Shown piece by piece: positions 23,227 to 33,293 of a DNA stretch of 64,000 bases. A program made the translations under genes and the position numbers. This stretch comes from Embiotoca jacksoni. Its lineage: Eukaryota > Chordata > Actinopteri > Embiotocidae. Each line of letters opens with the position of its first letter. Position 1 is the stretch's first letter. Under the pieces are notes generated by a model. It did no database searches, was not told the DNA's origin, and was given only the letters and a program-made list of their open reading frames with translations. Where the stretch lies: assembly GCA_022577435.1 (NCBI GenBank), contig JAKOON010000006.1:10972001-11036000 (forward strand), written 5' to 3'.

Positions 23227-24176
23227 TTCTCACCATCTCGCCATTTTTGTCACACACTAACTATACGTGACAAATGCTGCACATACATATGAAAAACGTA
23301 ATCACAACACAGTTGACAATCTGACACACTCACTTACTCATAATCACACAAGTCATATTAATGTTTGACTGTTATTTCCCATCATAATGTCTTTTTCTTT
23401 GTGTGTGCGCAGCTGTTAAGGAGGAACCCTGAGAGAAGACTGGGTTCTGGTGAGAAGGATGCAGAGGAGGTGAAGAAGCAGCCATTTTTCAGAGTAAGTA
23501 CACTGACGAGGTCTTTGGAGCTGCAGACGGAGCCTGTCGTCTGCGGCTCCTCATCTAACAGCTCCCTTTGGCTGCTTGCATTATTCCTCCCTGCAGTGTT
23601 TAAAACTGACGAACGTCCAGATCTCATTGCTGAGGCCCTTTTGTGAAGTAGCAGCGCTCATAATTTTCAAAGCGTCTGTGGCTTAGGACAAATATAATTT
23701 AGAGTTATAGAACTACAGTTGGTTTACTAAAGAAAGTAAAATAAAGCAGATATCTGGAAGTACAAACATGCACATTGGACTAAAACTAAACTCCAAACCA
23801 CAGAGGTGTATGAACATGTATTGAGAGGTGGCAGCGGAGGGACCTTTTAAAAGCAGAGCTTTCTCTCTGGTCAGTTTTGGACAGTAAAACAGTTACACTG
23901 TCTTGCAGAACTGCGTGCAGGACTGAAAAAGATTTGACCTTTTTAAAACTTTTCATTCTCTTTTTTTCCAAGAATGTGGACTGGGAGGCGTTGCTGCAAA
24001 GGAAGCTGCCCCCTCCCTTCGTCCCATCTATCAGCGGCAAGGAAGACGTCAGTAACTTCGACGAGGAGTTCACCACTGAACCTCCGACGCTCACTCCTCC
24101 GCGTGAGCCCCGTGTGCTCTCCCGCAAAGACCAGGATAGCTTCCGGGACTTTGATTACGTCTCTGACCTCTGCTAG
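2055..24176 (+). CDS. pkn1: Serine/threonine-protein kinase N1 (PKN1/PRK1), complete, 23 coding exons
   Basis: Rho/Rac-activated AGC kinase of cytoplasm and endosomes. Exons: 2055-2096, 2839-3033, 5304-5409, 6054-6202, 6785-6905, 12455-12600, 13415-13628, 14500-14694, 15317-15426, 15544-15687, 16014-16089, 17155-17290, 17587-17671, 18744-18823, 19387-19462, 20031-20122, 20546-20722, 21515-21577, 22023-22099, 22472-22614, 23074-23181, 23413-23493, 23973-24176. They sum to 2820 nt with consistent phases: 939 aa, against about 942 in human PKN1. HR1a lies at ~25-110, HR1b ~115-204, HR1c ~205-290, a C2-like domain ~325-475, the kinase ~611-870 and the AGC tail to 939. Visible residues: glycine loop GRGHFG, Lys641 (AIKALK), YRDLKLDN with Asp737, DFG Asp755, and activation-loop Thr771 in [10 protein letters not shown], the PDK1 site. 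The C terminus carries a TLTPP turn motif and a FRDFDYV hydrophobic motif with Asp at the phospho-position, typical of PKNs. Exons 2-23 are firm. The first exon ([14 protein letters not shown]) is an inference from phase and position. Whether this is the teleost a or b copy is unresolved. Confidence 0.95.
4134..4347. mobile_element. Palindromic TTAA-flanked MITE (piggyBac-like), 214 bp
   Basis: In pkn1 intron 2. The two ends are near-perfect inverted repeats: TTAACCCTCGTGTTGTCC at the left and its reverse complement at the right. Complementarity continues inward across most of the element (GGGTCA, the CAACCAAGTTCTATTTTA block and GGGATCATTGGT have inverted counterparts), around an A-rich centre near 4230. 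TTAA borders followed by CCCT are the signature of piggyBac-type target sites and termini. No transposase is present, so it is a non-autonomous copy. The transcript would fold into one long hairpin. Confidence 0.75.
6228..6315. repeat. (CA)n microsatellite, ~44 units
   Basis: Uninterrupted AC/CA repeat starting about 25 bases downstream of the pkn1 exon 4 splice donor. Long open frames across it encode only His-Thr or Cys-Val repeats and are not genes. Confidence 0.98.
7402..7484. repeat. (CT)n microsatellite, ~41 units
   Basis: Pure CT/TC repeat, a homopurine-homopyrimidine mirror sequence with potential to form triplex (H-DNA). Confidence 0.98.
7761..7921. repeat. (GT)34 followed 60 bp later by (CA)16
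   Basis: (GT)n at 7761-7828 and (CA)n at 7889-7921 are inverted relative to each other, separated by a 60-base unique spacer. The RNA could pair into a stem-loop. Both arms are also Z-DNA-prone alternating purine-pyrimidine. Confidence 0.95.
8296..8385. mobile_element. Short TTAA-bounded palindrome (MITE-like), 90 bp
   Basis: Begins TTAACCTTCCTGCTGT and ends with the near-exact reverse complement, ACAGCAGGAAGGTTAA. As in the element at 4134, the TTAA border is followed by CC(C/T)T, suggesting a related non-autonomous family or an internally deleted copy. No coding capacity. Confidence 0.6.
10309..10560. repeat. CCTCT pyrimidine tract with higher-order repeats
   Basis: Tandem 5-bp CCTCT units on the + strand. 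A longer sub-unit containing CCCCATGCCCGCCCCTCT recurs four times (near 10353, 10471, 10506 and 10541). One strand is almost pure pyrimidine. Open frames on either strand encode only Ser-Pro-Leu or Arg-Gly-Glu repeats and are not genes. Confidence 0.95.
10621..10639 (+). CDS. Candidate alternative first coding exon in pkn1 intron 5
   Basis: ATG in good context (GGCAACATGG) followed by MAQTPT plus one base and a GT donor (GTAGGA at 10640). The donor leaves phase 1, exactly the phase accepted by pkn1 exon 6 at 12455. Joining gives MAQTPTG followed by NHDLCGVEL, an open frame of 741 aa that keeps HR1c, C2 and kinase but lacks HR1a and HR1b. The flanking sequence (10550-10640) is GC-richer and CpG-containing, as in a promoter. 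Alternatively it starts an unrelated nested gene, since it also joins in frame to a weak acceptor at 10973. No homologue is recognised, so this is a prediction only. Confidence 0.3.
10974..11506 (+). other. Unrecognised open region ending at an AATAAA signal
   Basis: After an AG at 10973, a frame in phase with the 10621 exon stays open to a TGA at 11126-11128, giving a 57-residue product containing [16 protein letters not shown]. Two further overlapping frames are open between about 11154 and 11490. AATAAA lies at 11501-11506. I do not recognise any protein here. The polypyrimidine tract before 10973 is poor, which argues against a strong exon. It could be a small nested gene, a non-coding transcript or chance. 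Confidence 0.2.
12170..12403 (-). mobile_element. tRNA-derived SINE, minus strand
   Basis: Read on the minus strand it begins GGCAGCACCGTGGTGCAGTG. It contains an A-box-like TGGTGCAGTGG (complement of 12383-12393) and a B-box-like GGTTCAAATCC (complement of 12339-12349). It ends in the CCTGTCCAGGGTATACCCTG tail common in fish SINE/LINE 3' ends. It abuts pkn1 exon 6 (its 5' end is ~50 bases from the acceptor). The two Pol III boxes are conserved; activity is unknown. Confidence 0.75.
18976..19146 (+). mobile_element. Degenerate SINE fragment of the same family, plus strand
   Basis: In pkn1 intron 14. The 5' part GTGCAGTGGTTCGCACTGTC resembles the A-box end of the 12170-12403 element. The 3' part TGATTGACTGGCGGCCTGTCCAGTGTGACCCCGCCC resembles its tail, written here only as a landmark. 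The B-box region is lost. Old, internally deleted copy. Confidence 0.55.
20730..20784. repeat. (GT)n microsatellite beside pkn1 exon 17 donor
   Basis: About 27 GT units starting 8 bases after the exon 17 splice junction (20722/20723). Alternative GT dinucleotides are therefore crowded against the authentic GTACGT donor. Confidence 0.97.
23188..23224. repeat. (CA)n microsatellite beside pkn1 exon 21 donor
   Basis: Perfect CA repeat beginning about six bases after the GTAAGA donor of exon 21 (23181/23182). Confidence 0.97.
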
Positions 24177-24400
24177 TGGGCTGAAGCCCACAGAATTCGA
24201 GGAAGGTTGGATTTTGAAGGCTTCACGGTGGTTTTTAGCCAGAGCGGACCGACAGTCTCTGATGACTGTTCGCGCTCGTCCGCCGATACTTACACTGTGA
24301 ACGAATGCAGAGAGACCGAAGACAGTCAAGTCTGTGTTTTGTGTGTCTGTAGGGTTTTAAAGATCATGGACTGAGAAAATAAAAGCCGGGACAGATAGTC
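24177..24400 (+). other. pkn1: pkn1 3' UTR with proximal poly(A) signal
   Basis: Sequence after the TAG at 24174-24176. AATAAA at 24378-24383 is the first canonical hexamer downstream, so a short ~220-base 3' UTR is possible. Longer forms cannot be excluded, because the following kilobase is A/T-rich with no other gene. Confidence 0.5.
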
Positions 24401-26698
24401 ATTGGGGTTGAATGTTCTTTCACAAAACGAAGGACAAACGAACACACCAGTGAGCTGTGTGTTTTTCAAACATTAGCCTTTAAAACCCCTCCTCCCATAC
24501 TCTTATGTGTCAATGTAGTCACCTGTGCAGCTGTGAGAGGAGCTCACTGTCTTTTTGTACTATTGACTGTCTAGAGGTTGCTCAGTGGCCTCTCATACCA
24601 ATGCCTTACATTTGTATTTGTATTTGTTCCACAGAAAAGCATTTGTGTTAATTTTGTAGCCCAGCCAGAGGGACACAGTGAGCTGCAGAGACTGTTCTTT
24701 AAAAAAAAAACCGAAGAAATGGTGACATCCAGAGGGAATCTGTGCCCACAGCTTTTCCTGACCCTCGATATGTATGACTGATATTTAGTGAACTATTAGG
24801 TAACTATAGGGTAAAGAACCACTGTCTTACTTCACTGCAGTGGACTTTTCTTTGAATGTCCAACAACTACATTTTTAAATCTGTGCTGTTTTCAATTTTA
24901 CAACAGCAGTTTGCAAACGAGTCATATTTAATAACAGACTCCTCGGTGCATCATTCAATACGCAATATGGTGGGGTTTTTTTTAATTGGACTTTTGATTC
25001 CAAGAAATAATTTGACGGTAACATGTGTAGCACATCCACCCACACAAACATTAGCATAAAAGCTATGTGGCAAACACAGGAAAAAAAAAACACTAAACTG
25101 TGATGTAACAGAAAGTTCATTATGGGTTTGAGACACTTTCATCCAGTTTTGTACATGCTACCGGAGTTTTGTGAACATCAAGTAAGTAATTTCCCTCTAA
25201 GACAATTAAATATTGAAGCTCTCAATGGCTGAGAGAGTTGTTTCAGTGTCTGTGTTGAGAACTGAAAGCCACCGACAGGTTCAAATCTACTCACTGTGGT
25301 CATTGCAGGGTTTGGTTTTCGGTTTCTGAAACTGATTGATATCTAAGCACTTGTGGAAAATCTGGGTGTTGCCACAAGCAAAACAAACTTTGTTGGCTAC
25401 TTTTCCACAGTAGAAAGAATTAGAGAGCTTGCTGCAGTAATTCTACCCCAGTTCTGTCAGCAATACATTTCTAAATTAATAAGAGAGGGCCACACAATCA
25501 TAACTGTTGGTGCCACACTAGCCAGCCGTAAAAACATCTGTAACATGCTCTGAGCACAGGGGAGGTTTGTTGTGCAGCTGTATGTATGACGGTGTGGATT
25601 TTACTTATCTTGTGTACGACAATACAAAACCATATGAGAGTATAAGAAGACCTATTTTATAAAGAAAACCTGGAGTGAATATTACGTCTGTTTATTGTTT
25701 TCATGGGACATTGGAGTGTTTATTTAAACAGAGGAAGGTTCGAGTACAGACACTGGAATGTGAAGCTTAAAAAAAAAAAGAAGTAATAACACCATTTCAT
25801 TAAAAACACATAGTGCATAAATAGTGCAAAATACAGTTAAAATATAGGCATACTTAAGCCTAAACTGGGATTTTCCAGGTATCCTGGCTAAATTAAGCCT
25901 TAGATTGTTTTAATGAAAGCAGTGGCACATAAATTATCATGGAGATTTATTCTGTGCAGCTTGCCGGCTCCAGACAAGGCTGTATTATTCCTGGTGCCTT
26001 ACAATTATTAGTCACTTAGATCAAGAAACTATTTATTACAGTTATAAATTCTGTTAGTTACTATAAGCCTGCTTTAAAATATATATATATATATATATAT
26101 GTTTATGAATATAAAGCCTCGCGTTACTCTGTTATCCTGGATTTCTTAATTCTGCTCTTGTGAAACAGCCTTTGCATTTGACTGTTTTATGTAAAAGCTG
26201 CTTGCTGCAGACATTAGAGGTAATTAGGGAAATTAGGGGTCCAACAATATCTATAAACGCTTTATTCTAGTTTGCTGGGCGTTTCAAGCAGCTAACGTTG
26301 CCATGCCAACGATATCAACAACAGGGAAATAAGCCACATAACCAACAACAACAACAACAACAACAACAAAATCCTGGACAGTGAGAAATGACAGGGTCCA
26401 TCAATATCTATAAACACCTCAGTTTAATGTAGCTTGGCGTCTTGAGCAGAGGATGGGCGTGCAGAGCAGTGGACCCACACCTCAAAACAACCTTTTGACG
26501 AAGAGTGACGACATCTCCATGAACCCTTTAGATAAATAACCTGCAGCACATATTAAGTTAGGTGTGCAGGGTTTTTGCTGCAGCGCACCAATGACGTGTA
26601 CGTGCAGGCAAAGTGTGCACAAAATCAGGTGTACCCTGGCCTACGTTACACGCACGCTCCCCGTCGATGTATGCGAACGAACGCGCCGCATATGAGTA
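24401..26698. other. Intergenic, pkn1 to map2k7; simple repeats only
   Basis: No exon recognised. Contains a short (AT)n at 26082-26099 and an (AAC)n tract at 26342-26369. The short open frames present resemble no known protein. Confidence 0.6.
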
Positions 26699-27308
26699 AT
26701 ACCTGTGTATACCCGTGTATACCTGTGTATACTTGTGTGTACTCGTGTGTACCTGTGTATACCCGTGTATACCTGTGTATACTTGTGTGTACCCGTGTGT
26801 ACCCGTGTGTACCTGTGTATACTTGTGTGTACCCGTGTATAACTGTGTACCCGTGTATAACTGTGTACACCCGTGTACACCCGTGTATACCCGTGTACAC
26901 CCGTGTATACTTGTGTACACCCGTGTATACCTGTGTACACCCGTGTATACCCGTGTACACCCATGTACACCCGTGTATACCGTGTACACCCGTGTGTACC
27001 TGTGTATACTTGTGTGTACCCGTGTATAACTGTGTACCCGTGTATAACTGTGTACACCCGTGTACACCCGTGTATACCCGTGTACACCCGTGTATACCCG
27101 TGTACACCCGTGTATACTTGTGTACACCCGTGTATACCCATGTACACCCGTGTATACCGTGTACACCCGTGTATACCTGTGTGTACCCGTGTGTACCTGT
27201 GTATACCTGTGTATACTTGTGTGTACCCGTGTGTACCTGTGTATACTCGTGTGTACCCGTGTATACCTGTGTATACTTGTGTATACCCGTGTGTACCTGT
27301 GTATTTGT
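26699..27308. repeat. 10-bp minisatellite (TACCYGTGTR), ~60 units, with higher-order duplication
   Basis: Tandem decamers TACCTGTGTA/TACCCGTGTA with variants such as TACTTGTGTG and TACACCCGTG, in 10-base register for long stretches and slipping by a base or two near 26841 and 26980. An internal block containing AACTGTGTACCCGTGTATAA recurs about 180 bp later (26841 and 27028), as does the variant CCATGTACAC (26961 and 27138), showing duplication of a ~180-bp higher-order unit. All six frames stay open because the unit lacks stops. The encoded Tyr-Thr-Arg-Val repeats are not a gene. Confidence 0.95.
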
Positions 27309-27444
27309 ACATCGTCGGTGTACTGAAGTAGACGCTCGTGATATTGAATTCAATTCTTCGTCAGCTGACGCCAACAAGCACGTGTGAAATCAAACTGTAA
27401 AAGGTTTGAAAGGTTTCTGTCGTTTTCTACAACTCTCCAAAGTA

Positions 27445-27462
27445 GTGTGTGTGTGTGTGTGT

Positions 27463-27492
<30 letters not shown>
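27445..27492. repeat. (GT)n in the map2k7 promoter/5' UTR
   Basis: GT repeat interrupted once by a CA, ending about 70 bases upstream of the map2k7 start codon. It probably lies in or just upstream of the 5' UTR. Confidence 0.9.
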
Positions 27493-27495
<3 letters not shown>

Positions 27496-27564
27496 GCTGG
27501 CCAGCCTGCCAGAGAGGGAGTCGAGAGCTCTGCTGGGAAACTACATGGTGCTCAATTTTTCAAG

Positions 27565-30500
27565 ATGTCGTCGTTGGAACAGAGGCTGTCGCGAATCGAG
27601 GAGAAACTAAAGCAGGAAAATGAAGAAGCTCGCCGGAGAATCGACCTCAACATCGACATGAGTCCGCAGCGATCACGTCCGAGGCCGAGTGAGTGTCCAC
27701 CGGGGGGGACCGGGTTGTCGGTTAACGGACAGAATAGCAGGAGAAAGACCGGAGAGGCGGCGGGGGGAGGAGGAGGAGGTGGAGGAGGGAGGTGGAGGGA
27801 GGTGTTGCTATATGCTAAAAGGCTAGCTACATAAACAAACGCCGACTCAGCTCGGTCCGCCGATTTCACAGTCTAATAACCCGCTTAAGAAGCGGGACAG
27901 ATTCTTTACTGAGTAACGTAAAGCAGGATTTTAAAGCCAGATGTTCCTGTCGTGAAATAATCCCGCTGGAAGTCAAGGTCCCGAAACCTGTTTTGATTCT
28001 GCCCTGTCAAACATGCTAGGCTAACCTGCTAGCAGCCAGTGATAGTCGGTGTGAAGGCCCTCCGTCCGGTGGAGCGGGGCTTTTTTGGGGGAAAAGTTTC
28101 CAGTTTGTTTATGACATATTACGGACGTGCCATTTATATCCATCTTATCAGGAGGTTTATATCATTAGTAGCCATCGTATTTGAGTGTGACGTTTGGACA
28201 AAGTCGGGTTTTCACTGCCATTTTTGATGCTCGACGGAAACAGACGCTAATTTGTAAAAAAAAAAAAAAAAAAAAAAAAGCTGTGTTAACGCTGGCTGAC
28301 GTTGAACCGACGTTAAATCACGTTGGTTTCGGTGTTATGAACTACTGCTCATCGCATGGTGATGAAATGCTTAATTTTCAGCATAATTACTGGATGTAGT
28401 CCCTCGCGGGTTTTGAGGGAAACCTGAAATCAGTGTTGTGTGTGTGAGCCACCTGAGGAGAAAACGACCTGCAGCCGAGGCTGCAACTTCACCTCGTTGT
28501 TGTCTTGAGACGTGAAACATCGAGAGGAAACTCCGGTGTGTGTAAGACAGACGTGATTATCCTGCCTGTGCGGTCGTGAGCTTTTAAAACTATTCACTCT
28601 TTCCTGCAGATCCTCTCCTCTTGTCCATCCACATAAGTTTGACACCGCAAACATATCTTCCTATTTGGTTTTGTTTCGCGTTTTATGAAGCTGCGTTTGC
28701 TTGTCTGTAACAAATAAATGAAGGTAAATGTACTTATTGTCAAGTCTCATGAGAGCACCAAAACCAGCAAAAAACATTGATTGTCCAAACGTGTGTCTGT
28801 GTATCTAAAGCCTGATGAGACCCTGGCATAATCAAGTCAATTGAATTTCATTTTTTTCACCCCCTCTATGTCATTACAAAAGCAAGTTTTGTCATTAGAG
28901 ACGATGACCCAGTTTCTGTTGCACCATTAATCTGTGGACTCTTAGACACATTTTAAACCTCTGAAAAAAAGAGCACTGATATCACTTTGATACCCAGAAT
29001 TAGAAGATACTGAGCTAAGGCATCGGTGTTGGAGGAGATGGGTACGTTACTCTTGCAGACCACCAATGAACCACATTGTTTACAATGAGTTGCATGTTCC
29101 TTCGTTACACACTGGACATGGGCACTCTACTATATTTTGAGTTGACTAACACCATCCTGCCTCCATAAATAGTCATTAGAGCACCAAACGTGTGTTAATC
29201 TGCAGTCCCCGAAAAACATTTGACTCCAGTTTGGGTAATGTTTGTTTAAATCTGCAGTGCCTAGCTGTGTTAGGAAATTACTGGGCCTTTTTATTTAGAT
29301 GTATTGGTTCATTAGGACTCAGTGGGCTTTGGGCTGAATGCCACAGACAACGTTGGAAAGTATTAAGAGTCAGCGTGGCGCATAGTTGATTTTGGTCTTA
29401 ATGAGATTTGTCGACAATAAGAAATAGAAAAATGCCAGTGTTTTGTTAATGCGTGAAGAGAACAAATGTGAGAAAGTGTATGCTGTTTCCATTTATTTTA
29501 TGATGGAGCGTGTGTGTGTCTGTCTGTGTGAACACATAGGGTTGTCCCAGCACAACAGTGCAGTAATGTGCGTGTGTGTCTGTGTGTGTATATTTTCTTT
29601 CCTCTGTTTAGTCATCGTGATCCAGCTCAGTCCTGCTCCAGCCCCCTCCCAGCGTGCAGGTATCATTCAATCCATCGCTCTCTCTGCCACTGCACTCCCC
29701 CTCAACATCTGATCCCCCATTATACCTTCAATCCCTTCCTCCTTCATCCTCTCTTTCTGATCTTTTTTCAGTTCATACCACCCTCAAATAATACCAGAGA
29801 AAAACTACAAACTAGTTTAGTTTACTTTGTTTTGGCCCTTTCAGTAGAGCCTAATAGGCCCCCAACACCACTACTTTCCTCACATTCTTCATCTTAACAT
29901 TTTTATGCACATTTCTTACTTCCAGTTTAATTTTGAGTTTTAAAAATACTTTGTGTAAACACATAACTCAATCCATCTACAAATGGCTGGGAAAGTCTGT
30001 TTAATATGACCAACTGAAATGGTCTTTTGAGTAACATATAAGAAGTAACTTGTGTTAAAAGCACTTGACAAGGTGTTGTTTCAAAGACATGGATTAACCA
30101 CAACTTTTAACATACCAGCACATTATATCAAACATCCTTTGTCTCATCTAATAATTTTACAACTAAATACGTTTTTATCTGCGTTATTTATCAGTTATTT
30201 ACACCTCCTCTAAACTCACATCATCTCTCCATCTCTACTCCTCTCTCTCTGTCTTTGTGCGTCTGTGCCAGTGGCAGGGTAGTGTTGGTATGTGTTGATG
30301 TTCACAGTGTGTGTGTATGCGTGATTGTGAACGTGTGTCAGATGATTAACCTTTGTTTTGCTGGAGGCAGAGAATCACGGTGCATGAGGCTTTTCCGCAC
30401 GGCACGATGTTTTGGGTTATTTTGTTTGACACAGTCTCTAATCCAGCATCCCCACTGGTCGGCCTGCAGGAGTGCTGCGAACGCCCCGGCCTCTCTTTCT

Positions 30501-33258
30501 CTCTGTGTTTTCTTTGTGTGCCGACTGAAGACTTTGCTTCCTGTCCGAGTCCGACTGACTGTCTGTCTGACTGACTTCCAGCTTCGTCTTTGCTGTGCAG
30601 TTTTGGCCGAATTTCTCCTCTCTCACATCAGACTTTTTGATGTTGTTTGTCTGTTTTTCATCTTCTGGCACCCTCCCCTTCCTTTTTGCAGCGGCACTGT
30701 GTGAGCTGGAGGCGGTGCAGCACTGCCTGCGAGAATCTGTGTTTGTGTGTCTCACCCTCTCCTCGCTCCGTTTGCCCGTCAATCCTCCCATCCGTACATC
30801 TGGAGCCAGCCGAACTATGGAGATGCAATCTTTGCCAAAGACTGCCTGAGTCTTCCTTCCTCTCCCCAATAACCCCTCCTCCCCTTCACTAATTTATTCT
30901 CCCCTTACAGGCTGTTCTGTCCAGGTGACTCATGGATACGAACACCCGCAGCCGCTCTCAGAGGAGTTGCCAATCTGCCACAACACAAACACTATTAAAT
31001 TATTATGATGATGAGAACAGCTGCATGGTCCTTAAAATGTTTTGCAATCTTGTTACAAACATTTAAAAACTTGATGGTGGGAATTTGCTAATACATATGG
31101 CGATAAACTCTCAATAATAATGTTCATGGTCGGGGGAGGGGTCATCATAGCTGCTGACTTTCTGTCTTAGCATTTGGTTGCATGACAGATACTAATACTA
31201 CTTTAGATTGTTCTCCTGAAAGTTTTTAACATATCTTTATGGAAATGAGTCAATGCTTGCTTGTACATGCACCCGATATTACAAGGCTGGTGGAGTTTAA
31301 ACATGTCCTTTAACGCATGGTTTAGACCTGGCTTTATATGGGGCTAAAAGCATCCTGCATACTCTGTTTGGAGTTTGGATTTTAGTGCCAGTAAGATGTG
31401 AACTGCCCCTACAACTGTTAATCAGACATCCAGGGTTATGAAGTCATTTATGAGTATCGGTAACGCAAACTGCGGCGTATTACAACCTGGGTTTTATTGT
31501 CACTGCTCCGGCCATCGGTTTTATCTGTTATGATAACTTTCTACTAACCAAAATAATTGCTGAGATCTGGGAACACAACCACGTTACCAAAAAAGGATGT
31601 ACAAACACGAGCAGTTAAATAACCAGGTTTGCCAAAAACAAATATGTGGTGTGGAGGTTTTACCTCCAAAATAAAGTGGTACTTAACCTGGTGCATGATC
31701 ATCTCGCTGCTCATATTTGTTCCCCTGTTTGATGTATTTTTGTAATGTTGCTACGTTCTGAAATCTCAGCGGTGACTTCAGTGAGTAAATGCTATCATTA
31801 CAGTTTAAATCAATGCCTGAAGCTATTAAAAAATAAAACCCATATTTAAAAACACTGTAGTTTTCCTTTGAAAACAAACTGTGGGCTTGAACATCCCTAA
31901 ACTGTACCTCCCAAACTGCGGCCTGACGCTGTGCTGTCTCTCTCTGCCTGAGAATGGTGTTGCTTTTGCTCTGGAATAACCATCCTGTTTGTTTTAACAT
32001 TGGGTTGGGACATCAGTGAAACAAAAACAAAGCTGTAACTTTGGGGAAAGAAACAAAACAAGTTCTTATGCTGTTTAAATATTACGCGGGGTCTGGATAG
32101 CAGTGTTGTAGTGAAATAACTCTTTGACCTCGCCAAGGCCATTTTTCCTCGGTGTCTCACGGGAAATCATTTTCCGTCGGTATGATACAGGATATGATGG
32201 ATCTTGTTCTCTTTTGTCATTAGACACTTTTATTAAGTCGGGGGGGGGGCTCTGAAATCCGGATTACAGGAAGAAAATACAAAGTCAAAGAAGTCACTGA
32301 AATTTGTAGAACAAACCTAATAAATTACAAACACATTATAAACTTCTGTATTGACGCACAATAACTTAAAATCATTCAAATAATGGAATATGTGAATGCA
32401 GGAATACACACAGTGAGCTTAAATGGTGGCGTGTGATGTAAAACACACTGCCACCACCCTTTGTCAGCTATCTGTGTCTAATGTGTCATGTCTCCCCACC
32501 CCAGCGCTCCAGCTGCCCCTGGCCAACGATGGAGGCAGCCGCTCATCATCTTCAGAGAGCTCACCTCAGCACCATCCTTACCCCAGCCGCCCACGACACA
32601 TGCTCACCCTGCCCACGCCTCCTTATGGCCTCCAGAAGAGCTTAGAGAAGTACGTTGATTCCTAGACACATGCTGACATTTATCTGAGTGAAGACAAATG
32701 TAACAGGCTGCCTGCATTTACACTAACAAACCAACTGATGTTGTTCCTGTGGCATCTGTAGGCATCTTTATTGTTGACTGCCCTTCTGCTATTGTTAGAT
32801 GGCGGGAAAAATAATATTTAATACCCTTTCAAGTTTATGTAAATACATTTCCTGAGAAGGCAGCCAAGTGATAAGTACCGTGAACATACTTGTGTCTGGT
32901 TTGAAAATGATGATTAACACCAACTCGCATGCAAAAATAGCCACAGTGAGTGCAACATTTTAAGTGCAGAGGGGGTGTAAAGATGTAAATGTGGGGAGAC
33001 TAAACAGAGTCACAGTTAGCGGTCCTTACGTACTTGAACACGGTTAAGATTCACACCAACACTCGGTGTTCACTTTCACTTTGTGAAAATATGTTATGCG
33101 TAATGGATCCACATGCAGCGAGTGCGAGTGGAAGAGATGTACGGAAACACGCGCACAGCATCCAGGTCTAAATCATTTCGTCTCTCGCTTCTCAAGTGAC
33201 TGTAGACGTTTCACAGAAACACTTCATGTAGCGTTTGCTGACGTGTGTGTCTGTGTCT

Positions 33259-33293
<35 letters not shown>

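Noticed and set aside
26699..27308. CRISPR-like array
   Set aside because: Units are 10 bp, contiguous and without spacers, in a vertebrate genome; it is a minisatellite.
26575..27387. Long open frames on both strands (up to 270 aa) of Tyr-Thr/Cys-Val-Pro repeats
   Set aside because: They are translations of the 10-bp minisatellite, whose unit has no stop codon in any frame; there are no flanking gene signals.
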